A stretch of 64,000 nucleotides of DNA, taken from positions 3,410,001-3,474,000 of the forward strand of contig NZ_CP061169.1 of the NCBI RefSeq assembly GCF_011751765.2, written 5' to 3'. The translations under genes and the position numbers were made by a program. Below are positions 16,587 to 26,082 of this stretch, one piece after another. The notes under the pieces are model-generated. The model did not search any database, was not told where the DNA came from, and saw only the letters and a program-made list of their open reading frames with translations. This DNA is from Paramicrobacterium chengjingii. GTDB taxonomy: Bacteria; Actinomycetota; Actinomycetes; Actinomycetales; Microbacteriaceae. Within the stretch, counting starts at the first letter, position 1. Every line of letters begins with the position of its first letter.

Positions 16587-16777
16587 ATTAGTGCCGGGGC
16601 CGAACTTGGTGCCCGCGGGAGCGCCGCAAAACCCCAATCGGTGATTTGTCGAGTTCAGCGGGCGACAGCATCCGGTCCACACGCACATCCGGCCGCCTCG
16701 CAATGCGCGAAACGGCCCGAGTTGGACGTGCAGCTACTCCGTCGTGCTCTCCGCGTCGGCACTCGATGCAGACAGGG
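16587..16777 (-). pseudogene. Module shared with 20.38-20.56 kb, including a vestigial transporter 3' end
   Basis: This 190-bp stretch closely matches 20377-20560. It carries the terminator-like hairpin CGGCCG/CGGCCC (16690-16718), and 15 nt beyond it the minus-strand stop (16734-16736). Read on the minus strand, the codons before that stop give SSADAESTTE, similar to the ADADSKTE end of the DHA2 transporter at 20525. The rest of that gene is absent. It looks like the trace of a deleted or never-complete transporter copy. Together with copy B it fills the 332-bp space before the LysR gene; no intact gene was seen here. Confidence 0.6.
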
Positions 16778-16795
16778 GCTGGGCGCGCGAGCAGA
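16778..16795 (+). repeat. 18-bp direct repeat, right copy
   Basis: Identical to 16489-16506. It lies immediately after the vestigial transporter end and 52 bp before the LysR start. Confidence 0.85.
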
Positions 16796-16846
16796 CACGT
16801 AGACTCGCTCGAGGATCAGTTACGCACGCAAGAAAAGGATGCCGTC

Positions 16847-17773
16847 ATGAGCAGCCCGTCCGCCGCCTCGGCCGGCCTCAGCATCCCACAGCTTGAAGCG
16901 CTGATCGCGATTGTCGACTATGGCTCTTACACGGCGGCGGCAGATGTGCTGCGCATTTCACAGCCCGCGCTCTCTCGGCGCGTGCAGTCGCTCGAGAAGG
17001 CGCTGGGCGTGCAGCTGTTCACAACGACCGGTCGCGTGATGTCGCTCACTGAGACGGGGCGCACGATTCTGGGCCCTGCACGTCGCGCCCTTCGCGAGAC
17101 ATCGACCCTGGAATCACTTGCAGCTTCCAACCGCACCCTCGCTTCCGGATTCCTTCGCGTCACCGGGCTCCCCTCCCTGATGGCAACCGTGGTGCCCGAT
17201 CACGTCGGCCGGTTCCACCGGCGCTTCCCCGGCGTGCGCCTCGACGTTCTCGGGGCACAGAGCACGGATGACCTGATCGACTCCGTGCGCCTCGCGCGCG
17301 CTGACCTCGCGTTCGGCGCGATTGAGGGGCTACCGTCCGACCTCGAGATCGTTCCTTTGCACGATCAGGAGTTCTCGGCAGTCGTCGCGGCCCAGAGTGA
17401 GGGCGGCAACGTCGTCACCGCCGATTTCCTGAGGTCACGCACGCTCGTGACGCTTCCTCAGGGCACATCGATTCGCGCGCTCACCGACGAGGTATACCGC
17501 AGTCAGCGCGTCACTCCACCGCACATTATTACCACCACGCAACGCGATGCACTCGTACGCCTGGCCATCGCCGCCAACGGGATCACCATCGTGCCCGACG
17601 TTCTGGCGCAGGCCGCGCTCGTGTCATCCGGACGCATCGTGGACTTCGAACGCCCCGTTCTGCGATCAATCGGCCTTGTGCACGAACGCGATGCCCTTCG
17701 CTCGCCTCTCGTGCGGCACTTCATCGCGACGGTGACGACGTCAGACGCTGAATTGCCGACTCCGCTGCGCTGA
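16847..17773 (+). CDS. LysR-family transcriptional regulator
   Basis: A 308-residue LysR-type regulator. The N-terminal HTH (LEALIAIVDYGSYTAAADVL, then ISQPALSRRVQSLEKALG) is canonical and is followed by a periplasmic-binding-like effector domain (ADLAFGAIEG, HDQEFSAVVAAQSEG). The start ATG at 16847 follows AAAAGGATG; the open frame extends upstream into module B but without family similarity. Its target is not obvious: neighbours are NmrA and LCP genes on the same strand, with no divergent partner. Confidence 0.88.
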   Translation: MSSPSAASAGLSIPQLEALIAIVDYGSYTAAADVLRISQPALSRRVQSLEKALGVQLFTTTGRVMSLTETGRTILGPARRALRETSTLESLAASNRTLASGFLRVTGLPSLMATVVPDHVGRFHRRFPGVRLDVLGAQSTDDLIDSVRLARADLAFGAIEGLPSDLEIVPLHDQEFSAVVAAQSEGGNVVTADFLRSRTLVTLPQGTSIRALTDEVYRSQRVTPPHIITTTQRDALVRLAIAANGITIVPDVLAQAALVSSGRIVDFERPVLRSIGLVHERDALRSPLVRHFIATVTTSDAELPTPLR

Positions 17774-17912
17774 ACTGTCGCACTCACCTCCACACAACGG
17801 GGCACTGCCCCATGCACAGCCCGCATGAGTGGCACGCCCGAGGCTATTGGAGCCCCCTGAGCAAACGTGGTGGTGTGTCCCCCGAAGAGTTCACAGCCGG
17901 AGGGAACAACGC

Positions 17913-19064
17913 ATGGATCACGACAACTCAAGGCGCGAACAGACGACACGCGGGCGAGGTCGCCGTCGCAGCATCCTAATCGCCTGTGCCGGTGTGGCGA
18001 TCGTGGCGATCGTGATAACGATCGGGATCGCTGTCGGGCGTCTGCAGAACAACCTCACGGCAGTCGAGCTTCACGATCCGTCATCTCAAACAGCCGAGGA
18101 CTCCTCCACCCCGGCGTCCCCACTGAACATTTTGATGCTCGGTTCAGACGGCCGTGAAGCGGGCTATGGCGCGTACGGAGAAGACGACGGCACCATGCGC
18201 AGCGACGCCATGGTGCTTGTGCATATCGGGTCGGAGAATGGGTATGTCGACGCCGTTCAGATTCCGCGCGACACTGTCTTGCAGCTCCCGCCCTGCGACG
18301 ATTCCGGCCGCGGCACTTTCGCCGGAGGCTACGGCATGATCAATGGCGCGCTCAACCACGGCGAAACGTGCTCGGTTTCTGCCGTCGAGGAACTCACCGG
18401 CGTAGCTATCGATCACGTTGTCGCGATGAACTTCGACGGGTTCGCCGACATCGTCGACGCGTTGGGTGGTGTTCAGGTGTGTCTGCCCGAAGCTCTCAGA
18501 GACCGTCGCGCGGATCTTGATCTCCCCGCTGGCGAGCAGATGGTCAGCGGTAGCGAGGCTCTCGCGCTTGCGCGCACGCGCCACGCGGTGGGTGATGGAA
18601 GCGACGTCGCCCGCATGGGACATCAGCAGATGGTAATGTCGGCCATCGTCCAGCGGGCGACGAGCAACGACGTACTGGTTCGTCCAGACAGGCTCTACAG
18701 CTTTCTGGATGCTGTTACCTCATCGATCACCGTGGACACCGGGCTCGAATCATTGACACAACTCGCTGCACTTGCTCAGCGACTGTCACAGGTCGAGACT
18801 GACAACATCACGTTCGTGACGATGCCGTGGGAGGCCGCGCCCTCGGATCGCAATCGTGTCGTACCAACTCCCGCGGCTCATGCGATGTTCGAGGCCCTCG
18901 CCGATGACACCCGCCTCGCGACAGCATCCGGGGACCAACCACCGTCAGACGCCGATTCATCGCACGATCAAAACCCCAATGCCGATGACGCGGATGACAC
19001 GCAAGATTCCGATCCCTCGACACACTCGCGTTCGGCCGACGCACCGCTGTGCGAGGATCAGTGA
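17913..19064 (+). CDS. LCP (LytR-CpsA-Psr) family wall-polymer ligase
   Basis: A 383-residue membrane-anchored LCP protein that would attach wall polymers (teichoic-acid-like or arabinogalactan-like) to peptidoglycan outside the membrane. After a basic N-terminus there is one membrane segment (residues about 20-41, LIACAGVAIVAIVITIGIAV). The LCP domain follows: LNILMLGSDGR, RSDAMVLVHI, VQIPRDTVLQL, INGALNHGE, and the basic ARTRHAVGDGSDVARMGHQQ that contacts lipid pyrophosphate. The C-terminal 40 residues are an acidic Asp/Ser/Gln tail. It overlaps the ftsW-like gene by 4 nt. Confidence 0.9.
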   Translation: MDHDNSRREQTTRGRGRRRSILIACAGVAIVAIVITIGIAVGRLQNNLTAVELHDPSSQTAEDSSTPASPLNILMLGSDGREAGYGAYGEDDGTMRSDAMVLVHIGSENGYVDAVQIPRDTVLQLPPCDDSGRGTFAGGYGMINGALNHGETCSVSAVEELTGVAIDHVVAMNFDGFADIVDALGGVQVCLPEALRDRRADLDLPAGEQMVSGSEALALARTRHAVGDGSDVARMGHQQMVMSAIVQRATSNDVLVRPDRLYSFLDAVTSSITVDTGLESLTQLAALAQRLSQVETDNITFVTMPWEAAPSDRNRVVPTPAAHAMFEALADDTRLATASGDQPPSDADSSHDQNPNADDADDTQDSDPSTHSRSADAPLCEDQ

Positions 19065-20254
19065 CGGCCACGCGGATCGGGCTCCCTCAGCGACGCCGCC
19101 TGTCGCGTGACGCGATCGTGCTTGCCTCAGTGAGCATCGCTCTTGTCGCGTGTGGTGTAGTCATGGTGCTCTCTGCCTCGTCGGTCGAGAACCTGATCGC
19201 GACGGGCGACCCCTTCTCGATCGCGCGTCGCCACGTGGCGTTCGCCCTGGTCGGCGTCGCCCTCATGTTCGTGCTCTCCCGCATTCCGCCGGCATTCTGG
19301 AGACGCTGCGCCTGGGCGCTCCTCGCGAGTGGCATCGCGCTTCAGCTTCTCGTGTTCACACCGCTGGGCTTTGCCTCCGGAGGCAACCGCAACTGGATCA
19401 GCCTCGGAGGTTTCGGCGTCCAGCCCTCTGAGTTTCTCAAACTGGCGCTCATCATCTGGATTGCGCACATCATCGCCGCGAAGGGCGAGTTGATGTCGCG
19501 CTGGCAGCACGCGGTGATCCCGATCGTGCCTGTCGCCGGACTGGCGCTTGGTACTGTCATGCTCGGCAAAGACCTCGGCACCGTGCTCATCATGGGAGCC
19601 ATCGCTCTCGGTGCATGCTTCTTTGGCGGCATGCGTCTTCACCACATCGTCATTGCCGTCGTAACGGCTGCCGGTGCGGCTCTTGCTGTCGCGCTTTCCG
19701 GAGGAACACGGCAAACACGTATTGCCGCATGGTTTGAGGGGTGCAGCGCCACGTCTGACAACTACCTCGACCTCTGCTGGCAGACGGTTCACGGGTGGAA
19801 CGCGCTTGCCCTTGGCGGCGTCACCGGTGCCGGCCTGGGAAACTCGCAAATGAAATGGGGGTGGCTCCCCGAGGCCAACAACGATTTCATCTTCGCGATC
19901 ATCGGTGAAGAGCTGGGAGCCATCGGTGCCGTCGTCGTGCTTGCACAGTTTGTGCTGTTCGGAGTCGTTCTTACCCGCGTCATCAGCAGAAGCCACGACA
20001 GATTTGTCACTGCGACGCTGGGCGGCATCCTCCTGTGGGTCGTCGGCCAGGCGTTCGTCAACGTCGCCGTCGTCCTCGGGATGCTGCCGGTGCTCGGAGT
20101 TCCCCTGCCGATGATCTCGGCGGGAGGTTCGTCGCTCGTCAGCATCCTGGCGAGCATTGGCGTCGCGCTGTCACTCATGCGCGGAACCGAGGGGAGCAGG
20201 ATGCCGTCAGATGCGCGCGCGGCCGTGCCCGGGCACGCAGAGCGACGTGTTTGA
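19061..20254 (+). CDS. FtsW/RodA/SpoVE-family SEDS glycosyltransferase
   Basis: A 397-residue polytopic SEDS protein, polymerising lipid II glycan strands with a partner PBP. Signatures: GNRNWISLGGFGVQPSEF in the first third, PEANNDFIFAIIGEELG around residue 275, and the C-terminal LPMISAGGSSLVSILASIG. About ten membrane segments. The GTG at 19061 overlaps the LCP stop and has GAGGA upstream; a GTG at 19049 is possible. It lies outside any division gene cluster, so it is probably an accessory FtsW paralogue. The LCP coupling suggests coordinated glycan synthesis and wall-polymer attachment. Confidence 0.9.
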   Translation: MTATRIGLPQRRRLSRDAIVLASVSIALVACGVVMVLSASSVENLIATGDPFSIARRHVAFALVGVALMFVLSRIPPAFWRRCAWALLASGIALQLLVFTPLGFASGGNRNWISLGGFGVQPSEFLKLALIIWIAHIIAAKGELMSRWQHAVIPIVPVAGLALGTVMLGKDLGTVLIMGAIALGACFFGGMRLHHIVIAVVTAAGAALAVALSGGTRQTRIAAWFEGCSATSDNYLDLCWQTVHGWNALALGGVTGAGLGNSQMKWGWLPEANNDFIFAIIGEELGAIGAVVVLAQFVLFGVVLTRVISRSHDRFVTATLGGILLWVVGQAFVNVAVVLGMLPVLGVPLPMISAGGSSLVSILASIGVALSLMRGTEGSRMPSDARAAVPGHAERRV

Positions 20255-20320
20255 CGCGCCGCATCCGCATCGCTAGCGGGATTACCTCGGTCGCGCGCGG
20301 AGCTGCTGAGACCCACAAAT

Positions 20321-20376
20321 CGGGGACCAACTTTTGCTATGCCAAGACCTGTGGCGATGGCAAAAGTTGGTCCCCG
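20321..20376. repeat. 56-bp palindromic intergenic repeat, copy C
   Basis: Arms CGGGGACCAACTTTTGCTAT and ATGGCAAAAGTTGGTCCCCG form a nearly perfect 20-bp stem. The 16-nt loop GCCAAGACCTGTGGCG is, but for one base, the reverse complement of the copy B loop. It lies between convergent FtsW and DHA2 transporter genes. Confidence 0.92.
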
Positions 20377-20430
20377 ATTGGTGCTCGGCACCACACACGG
20401 TGCCTGCAGGAGCGCAGCAAAGCACCAATC
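20375..20430. repeat. Second nested hairpin of module C
   Basis: CGATTGGTGCT (20375-20385) pairs perfectly with AGCACCAATCG (20420-20430). Inside it GGCACC and GGTGCC (20387-20404) form a further stem. This directly abuts the 56-bp core and is only partly kept in module B. Confidence 0.75.
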
Positions 20431-20479
20431 GGTGATTTGTCGAGTTCAGCTGGCGGCAGCATGCGGTCCACACGCACAT

Positions 20480-20510
20480 CGGGCCGCCTCGCGATGCGCG
20501 AAACGGCCCG
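20480..20510 (-). terminator. Terminator hairpin of the DHA2 transporter
   Basis: CGGGCCG and CGGCCCG with a 17-nt loop that has its own CGCG pairing, starting 15 nt past the minus-strand stop at 20525. The same hairpin at the same spacing is preserved in module B. Confidence 0.6.
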
Positions 20511-20524
20511 CGTTCGACGTGCAG

Positions 20525-22186
<1,662 letters not shown>

Positions 22187-22231
22187 CTATGAATCAGGTG
22201 AGCCTGTGCGGCTCGGGAAAGAGGGAGTTGG

Positions 22232-22858
22232 TCAGATGAGCAGTTCGCGGGCGGCAGCGATCCGCTGTTCGAAAATGCGCGAGAAGTGCCCGATACTCGG
22301 CGGGGCATCGCCATGGTCAGCAAAGTACTCCTTGGCGGTGGCCCGACTGAACGCGCCGACGATATGCACGAGTGTCGATGCCCTCAGGTCGCCCGCTTCC
22401 AGGTGCTCGCGCTGCTCGATGAGCGCGATGTCTCGTTGCTCATTCGCCTGGATCATCTCGAAGATGCGCGTGTGCAACCGCGGTTCGCGCTCGATTGCAG
22501 CTTTCATCGCCCGAACATCGGATGCCGAGGGAGCCACGATCTCCCATCGCGCCAAGTGCAGCGCAACGAAGTCGTCAACAAGCGCGTCAGAGATGGTCTC
22601 CCCCGCTGAGCTGCCGCCGTCGAGGAACGTCTGCGTGAGTTCGTCATCACCGTGTGGGGCGAGGATGCCGAGAACAGCATCCTCCTTCGATGCAAAGTAG
22701 TTGAAGAACGTTCGCCTCGACACCCCGGCTGCCTCGCACAGCTCTTCGACTGTGTAGCCAGTGAAGCCGTCGCGGGCGGTCCACTCGCGTGCGAGCTCAA
22801 TGAGCCGCTCTGCCGATTCCTGCCGGCGACGCTCTCGCAGATTCGTTGCACTTTCCAT
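22232..22858 (-). CDS. TetR-family repressor of the DHA2 exporter
   Basis: A 208-residue TetR protein: HTH GYTVEELCEAAGVSRRTFFNY followed by FASKEDAVLGIL. The C-terminal domain is helical. It precedes the DHA2 transporter on the same strand with a 57-nt gap, so the two are likely one operon. An upstream Met at 22870 overlaps a palindrome, so 22858 was chosen; neither start has a strong ribosome site. The promoter region contains several TGCAC half-sites. Confidence 0.88.
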   Translation of the reverse strand: MESATNLRERRRQESAERLIELAREWTARDGFTGYTVEELCEAAGVSRRTFFNYFASKEDAVLGILAPHGDDELTQTFLDGGSSAGETISDALVDDFVALHLARWEIVAPSASDVRAMKAAIEREPRLHTRIFEMIQANEQRDIALIEQREHLEAGDLRASTLVHIVGAFSRATAKEYFADHGDAPPSIGHFSRIFEQRIAAARELLI

Positions 22859-22898
22859 CACAACGTGCATTCTTGCACTTTTACCCTATGAGTGCACT
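22846..22898. promoter_or_regulatory. Cluster of TGCAC half-sites at the tetR promoter
   Basis: GTGCATTCTTGCAC (22865-22878) is an inverted repeat around a 4-bp centre. AGTGCACT (22891-22898) is a perfect palindrome, and TTGCACTTT occurs at both 22846 and 22874. This is a likely autoregulatory operator array for the TetR protein. Confidence 0.5.
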
Positions 22899-22950
22899 GG
22901 GAATATCGTTTCCGTCTGCCAAGCGGCGCACAGCACAATGCCGCGTCAAT

Positions 22951-23006
22951 CGGGGACCAACTTTTGCTATCGCCGCGGCGCACCGAATAGCAAAAGTTGG
23001 TCCCCA
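22951..23006. repeat. 56-bp palindromic intergenic repeat, copy D
   Basis: Arms CGGGGACCAACTTTTGCTAT and ATAGCAAAAGTTGGTCCCCA flank the 16-nt loop CGCCGCGGCGCACCGA. Arms are as in copies A and C; the loop sequence is unrelated. It lies past the ridA terminator, upstream of the tetR promoter. Confidence 0.92.
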
Positions 23007-23028
23007 ATTGGTGCTGCGAAACACGAAA

Positions 23029-23057
23029 CGGGTCGCCGCACTGCGCGCGACGACCCG
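23029..23057 (-). terminator. Terminator hairpin after ridA
   Basis: CGGGTCG and CGACCCG form a 7-bp stem with a 15-nt GC-rich loop, 20 nt past the minus-strand stop at 23077. Confidence 0.5.
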
Positions 23058-23076
23058 AATCGGTGAACGTGGAGTG

Positions 23077-23463
23077 CTACTTGCCCTCGGGGATCGCGGC
23101 GACCGCGTCGATCTCGACGAGGATGTTCGCCAGCTGCGACCCGACAGTGGTGCGAACGGGGAACGGCTCGGAGAAGAACTCCTTGTATGCCTCGTTGAAC
23201 TCGGCGAAATCCGCCAAGTCCGCAAGGTGAACCGTGGTCTTCACGCAGTCGTTCAGCGTCAGCCCACGCTCACCAAGCGCCGACTGCACGTTGCGCAGCA
23301 CCTGGCGCGTCTGATCGCCGACGCTCTCGGGAACAGCGTTGCCGTTGGCGGCATCCTGAGGCCCGAACCCGGCCGTGTACACAAACCCGTTCGCTTCGAC
23401 GGCCTGGCTGTAGGGTCCGGCCGGCTGTGGTGCGTTTGTCGTGTGGAATGCCTTCTTTGTCAT
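23077..23463 (-). CDS. RidA/YjgF/UK114-family imine/enamine deaminase
   Basis: A 128-residue RidA-family protein, which hydrolyses reactive 2-aminoacrylate-type enamines to keto acids and ammonia as a trimer. It begins with the usual N-terminal segment PQPAGPYSQAVEANGFVYTAG. The catalytic Arg of true RidA lies in a C-terminal RxxxxV pattern (VRTTVG here, about residue 102), and EIDAVAAIPE closes the protein, so activity is plausible. It is downstream of an MHS transporter on the same strand, suggesting amino-acid or amine catabolism. Confidence 0.9.
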   Translation of the reverse strand: MTKKAFHTTNAPQPAGPYSQAVEANGFVYTAGFGPQDAANGNAVPESVGDQTRQVLRNVQSALGERGLTLNDCVKTTVHLADLADFAEFNEAYKEFFSEPFPVRTTVGSQLANILVEIDAVAAIPEGK

Positions 23464-23546
23464 AGAGAACTCCTCTTTCTATTTCAGTTGGTCTGGATGG
23501 TGCTCGCCGAGTGTCGTGAGCAGCCAGGGTCGGATGCCGCTGACGC

Positions 23547-24887
23547 TCACTTCAGTTCGTGCAAGCGCCCCGCGTTCTCGACGTCCGGGCGAATCTTCGC
23601 GTATGCCGTCGCGATCACGCCGGCGAGCGCGATAACCGTCGCGTACACGATGACAGGCCAGATGTGGCCGGCCCACGCGAACAGCGCCGCGCAGATCAGA
23701 GGGGCAAAACCGCCGCCGAGCGTGTTCGAGAACTGGTAGCCGACATTGACGCCCGTCGTGCGCGCCTCGACATCGAACATCTCGGTGAGCAGCGTCTGCA
23801 GGGTTCCCTGCATGGCAACGCCCGGAATCACGAAGCCGACGATCATGCCGAGCCAGATCAAGATGGCCGTTCCCCCGCTGAAGAGCGCGAATGCCGGATA
23901 GATCAGCACGGCGAAGCCGATGCACGCCAGAATGTAGAACTTGCGGCGCCCGATCTTGTCTGAGACGTGTCCCCACACCGGCGCCATCACGATCTGCAGG
24001 AACCCAACGATCATGGTGCCGATGAAGCCCACCTCGGGGTCAACGGAGTGTTCGCTCACCATGTAGGAGAGGCCGTAGGTCAAAACGATGTACCCGGCAA
24101 TGCTCTGCGGAAGACCGATGAGAATTCCGAGAATGAGGTTCTTGGGGTGGCGAATCGCCTCCATGAGGGGGTTCTTGCGCTTGACCGCCCCGGTCTCGAT
24201 CGTCTTCGTGTACGTCTTGAACTCGTCGGATTCCTCGAGCTTGCTGCGCAGTACAACAGCAACGATGGTGAGTACGGCTGCGAACAGGAACGGAATGCGC
24301 CAGCCCCAGCTCATGAAGAACGTCTCGTCGCCGGCTCCGAGAATGGACATGAGTCCGGCCGAGAACACATTTGCAACGCCAGCACCGGTGATCAGCAAGG
24401 CACCGAACAAGCCACGTCGACCGGTCGGCGCATACTCGACAACAATTGTCGCGGCCGGCCCCATCTCGCCACCGACGAAGAGGCCCTGTGCCATGCGCAG
24501 AATCACGAGAAGAATCGGCGCGAGAAGTCCGATCGACTCAGCCGAGGGAATCAGTCCCATCAGCGTTGTACAGATTCCCATGCCGATCACGGTGATCATG
24601 AGCGACCGCTTACGCCCGAACCGGTCTCCGACGTAGCCGAACACGATGCCCCCGAGCGGGCGCAGCAGGAAGCCCACGGCGAAGGTCGCGAATGATTGGA
24701 GGGTTCCCGTCACCGGGTCGTCACCAGGGAAGAACACGTGCGGGAAGACCACGGCGGCGCCGAGCCCGAACAGGTAGTAGTCGTAGTACTCCATCATGGT
24801 GCCGATGGCACCACCGGCAACAGTACGGCGATCCTTGGTGGGGATCGCTCTCAACCCCGTTTTGGGCCGCATCGCTGAGTTGGCCAT
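23547..24887 (-). CDS. MHS-family metabolite:H+ symporter (MFS)
   Basis: A 446-residue transporter of the metabolite:H+ symporter group (ProP, KgtP, ShiA relatives). Diagnostic parts are GTMMEYYDYYLFGLGAAVVFP at membrane segment 1, LLRPLGGIVFGYVGDRFGRKR and GLFVGGEMGPAATIVVEY. Twelve membrane segments. The ATG at 24887 follows AAGGAGG; the longer frame has no better site. It is divergent from the YheO-type regulator, with three operator-like sites in between. Substrate is probably a small organic acid, amino acid or betaine; not resolvable. Confidence 0.9.
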   Translation of the reverse strand: MANSAMRPKTGLRAIPTKDRRTVAGGAIGTMMEYYDYYLFGLGAAVVFPHVFFPGDDPVTGTLQSFATFAVGFLLRPLGGIVFGYVGDRFGRKRSLMITVIGMGICTTLMGLIPSAESIGLLAPILLVILRMAQGLFVGGEMGPAATIVVEYAPTGRRGLFGALLITGAGVANVFSAGLMSILGAGDETFFMSWGWRIPFLFAAVLTIVAVVLRSKLEESDEFKTYTKTIETGAVKRKNPLMEAIRHPKNLILGILIGLPQSIAGYIVLTYGLSYMVSEHSVDPEVGFIGTMIVGFLQIVMAPVWGHVSDKIGRRKFYILACIGFAVLIYPAFALFSGGTAILIWLGMIVGFVIPGVAMQGTLQTLLTEMFDVEARTTGVNVGYQFSNTLGGGFAPLICAALFAWAGHIWPVIVYATVIALAGVIATAYAKIRPDVENAGRLHELK

Positions 24888-25008
24888 AAGAGCCTCCTTA
24901 CTCTTTGTATAGATCACCGTGGATCTATCGCATCTGAAGAACTGGCGTCTCTGTGGGAAACCCGCGACTCCTCAGGCGTATCTGCCATCGTGGAGTAAGG
25001 TTGTCACG

Positions 25009-25071
25009 TAGACAAAACGTTAAGCTAGCATTGATTTAGACAATATGTCTAGCACCCAGACGTTTTGTTAG
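25009..25071. promoter_or_regulatory. Three operator-like sites between the MHS and YheO-type genes
   Basis: The middle site, TAGACAATATGTCTA (25037-25051), is a palindrome with 6-bp arms. Related, weaker sites are TAGACAAAACGTTAA (25009-25023) and CAGACGTTTTGTTAG (25057-25071). They lie between the divergent starts 24887 and 25105. Confidence 0.55.
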
Positions 25072-25104
25072 ACCTCAAAGCAATGAAGATCAGAGGAGAA
25101 TCGG

Positions 25105-25836
25105 ATGCCGTCGGACGCCGCCGTCGCCATGCTGAGCCAGTCAGCAGAAGCGCGAGTCTATGACACCCTCGACGAGATCTGCGCGGTCTATCTTCCGGCG
25201 ATGCGGGCCATGGCCGCTGCGGCGGGCCCGGGGTGCGAGGTCGTGCTTCACGATCTGTCAGCAGACGACCCCGACCTCGACCACACGATCGTCGCGATCG
25301 AGAACGGTCACGTGACGGGTCGCAAGGTGGGCGGGCCCTCGACGAGCCTCGGCGCCAGCGTCATTCACAACCAGGGCGCCGACCACGACGCCTTCGGATA
25401 TCGCGGATTCACGAGCGACGGCCGGCAGCTACGCTGCTCATCCATCTACTTTCGCAACCGGGTCGGCAAGATTATGGCCGCGCTCTGCGTCAACGTCGAC
25501 GTCAGCGCACTGCAGCAGGCTCGGGCTCTGCTCGACGGCCTGTTGCCGCAGCCCGCTGCCGACTCCGCCGACGAACCGAACGAGTTTTTCGGCCACGATC
25601 TCGTTGCGGTCATGGATGCCATGGTGACCGACGCCATCCACGCGATCGGCCGGCCCGTGTCACAAATGTCACGCGATGATCGCGTCGCGATCGTGCGCAA
25701 GCTCGACCAGCAGGGTGCGCTGCAGATGCGCAAGGGGATGGAGCACATCGCTTCGCGCCTCGGCATCTCGCGCGTCACGGCCTACTCGTACCTCGATGAG
25801 GCCCGGGCTGGCCAGGCAGCACCCGAGTCCGCGTGA
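25105..25836 (+). CDS. YheO/DauR-type PAS-HTH transcriptional regulator
   Basis: A 243-residue regulator. The N-terminal half matches the YheO PAS-like domain (CEVVLHDLSADDPDLDHTIV, GRKVGGPST, and YFRNRVGKIMAALCVNVDVS at about residues 115-135). The C-terminal HTH is ALQMRKGMEHIASRLGISRV to YSYLDEA. Members include DauR, the repressor of D-arginine catabolism. Divergence from an MHS transporter and RidA fits control of an amino-acid-like nutrient. GAGGAGAATCGG precedes the start. Confidence 0.85.
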   Translation: MPSDAAVAMLSQSAEARVYDTLDEICAVYLPAMRAMAAAAGPGCEVVLHDLSADDPDLDHTIVAIENGHVTGRKVGGPSTSLGASVIHNQGADHDAFGYRGFTSDGRQLRCSSIYFRNRVGKIMAALCVNVDVSALQQARALLDGLLPQPAADSADEPNEFFGHDLVAVMDAMVTDAIHAIGRPVSQMSRDDRVAIVRKLDQQGALQMRKGMEHIASRLGISRVTAYSYLDEARAGQAAPESA

Positions 25837-25845
25837 TCTGACGCG

Positions 25846-26082
25846 TCGCGACCCGTTCGACGAGCGCCGTAGCAGGGGAAGTGCCGCTTCCGTGACCCGC
25901 ACGATGCCCACGGCGTGTGTGTCGAACGAACACAGGGCAGCGGGTCCGTCGATCGCAGTCTCGAGAACGCCGGCATTGTGCACGACAACGTCAAGGCGAT
26001 CTTCAACCTCCTCAATCGAAGCCAACGCGACAGAGACTGAAGCGTCGTCTGTCACGTCGAGCTGCACGGAGCGCGCCGCGGC
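25846..26082 (-). pseudogene. Internal fragment of a short-chain dehydrogenase
   Basis: Immediately after the stop codon of the DUF998 gene, and in the same frame, the minus strand continues AAARSVQLDVTDDASV, then LDVVVHNAGVLETAI and VTEAALPLLRRSS. This is the middle of an SDR: the Asp-binding strand, the NAG motif, and the helix before the catalytic Ser. The N-terminal glycine motif and the catalytic Ser-Tyr-Lys part are missing, and after RRSS the frame loses similarity. It is a relic left between the YheO-type regulator and DUF998 genes. Confidence 0.65.

Noticed and set aside
19127..19996. 289-residue minus-strand open frame
   Set aside because: Opposite the ftsW-like gene; low-complexity His/Glu/Arg composition typical of an antisense shadow.
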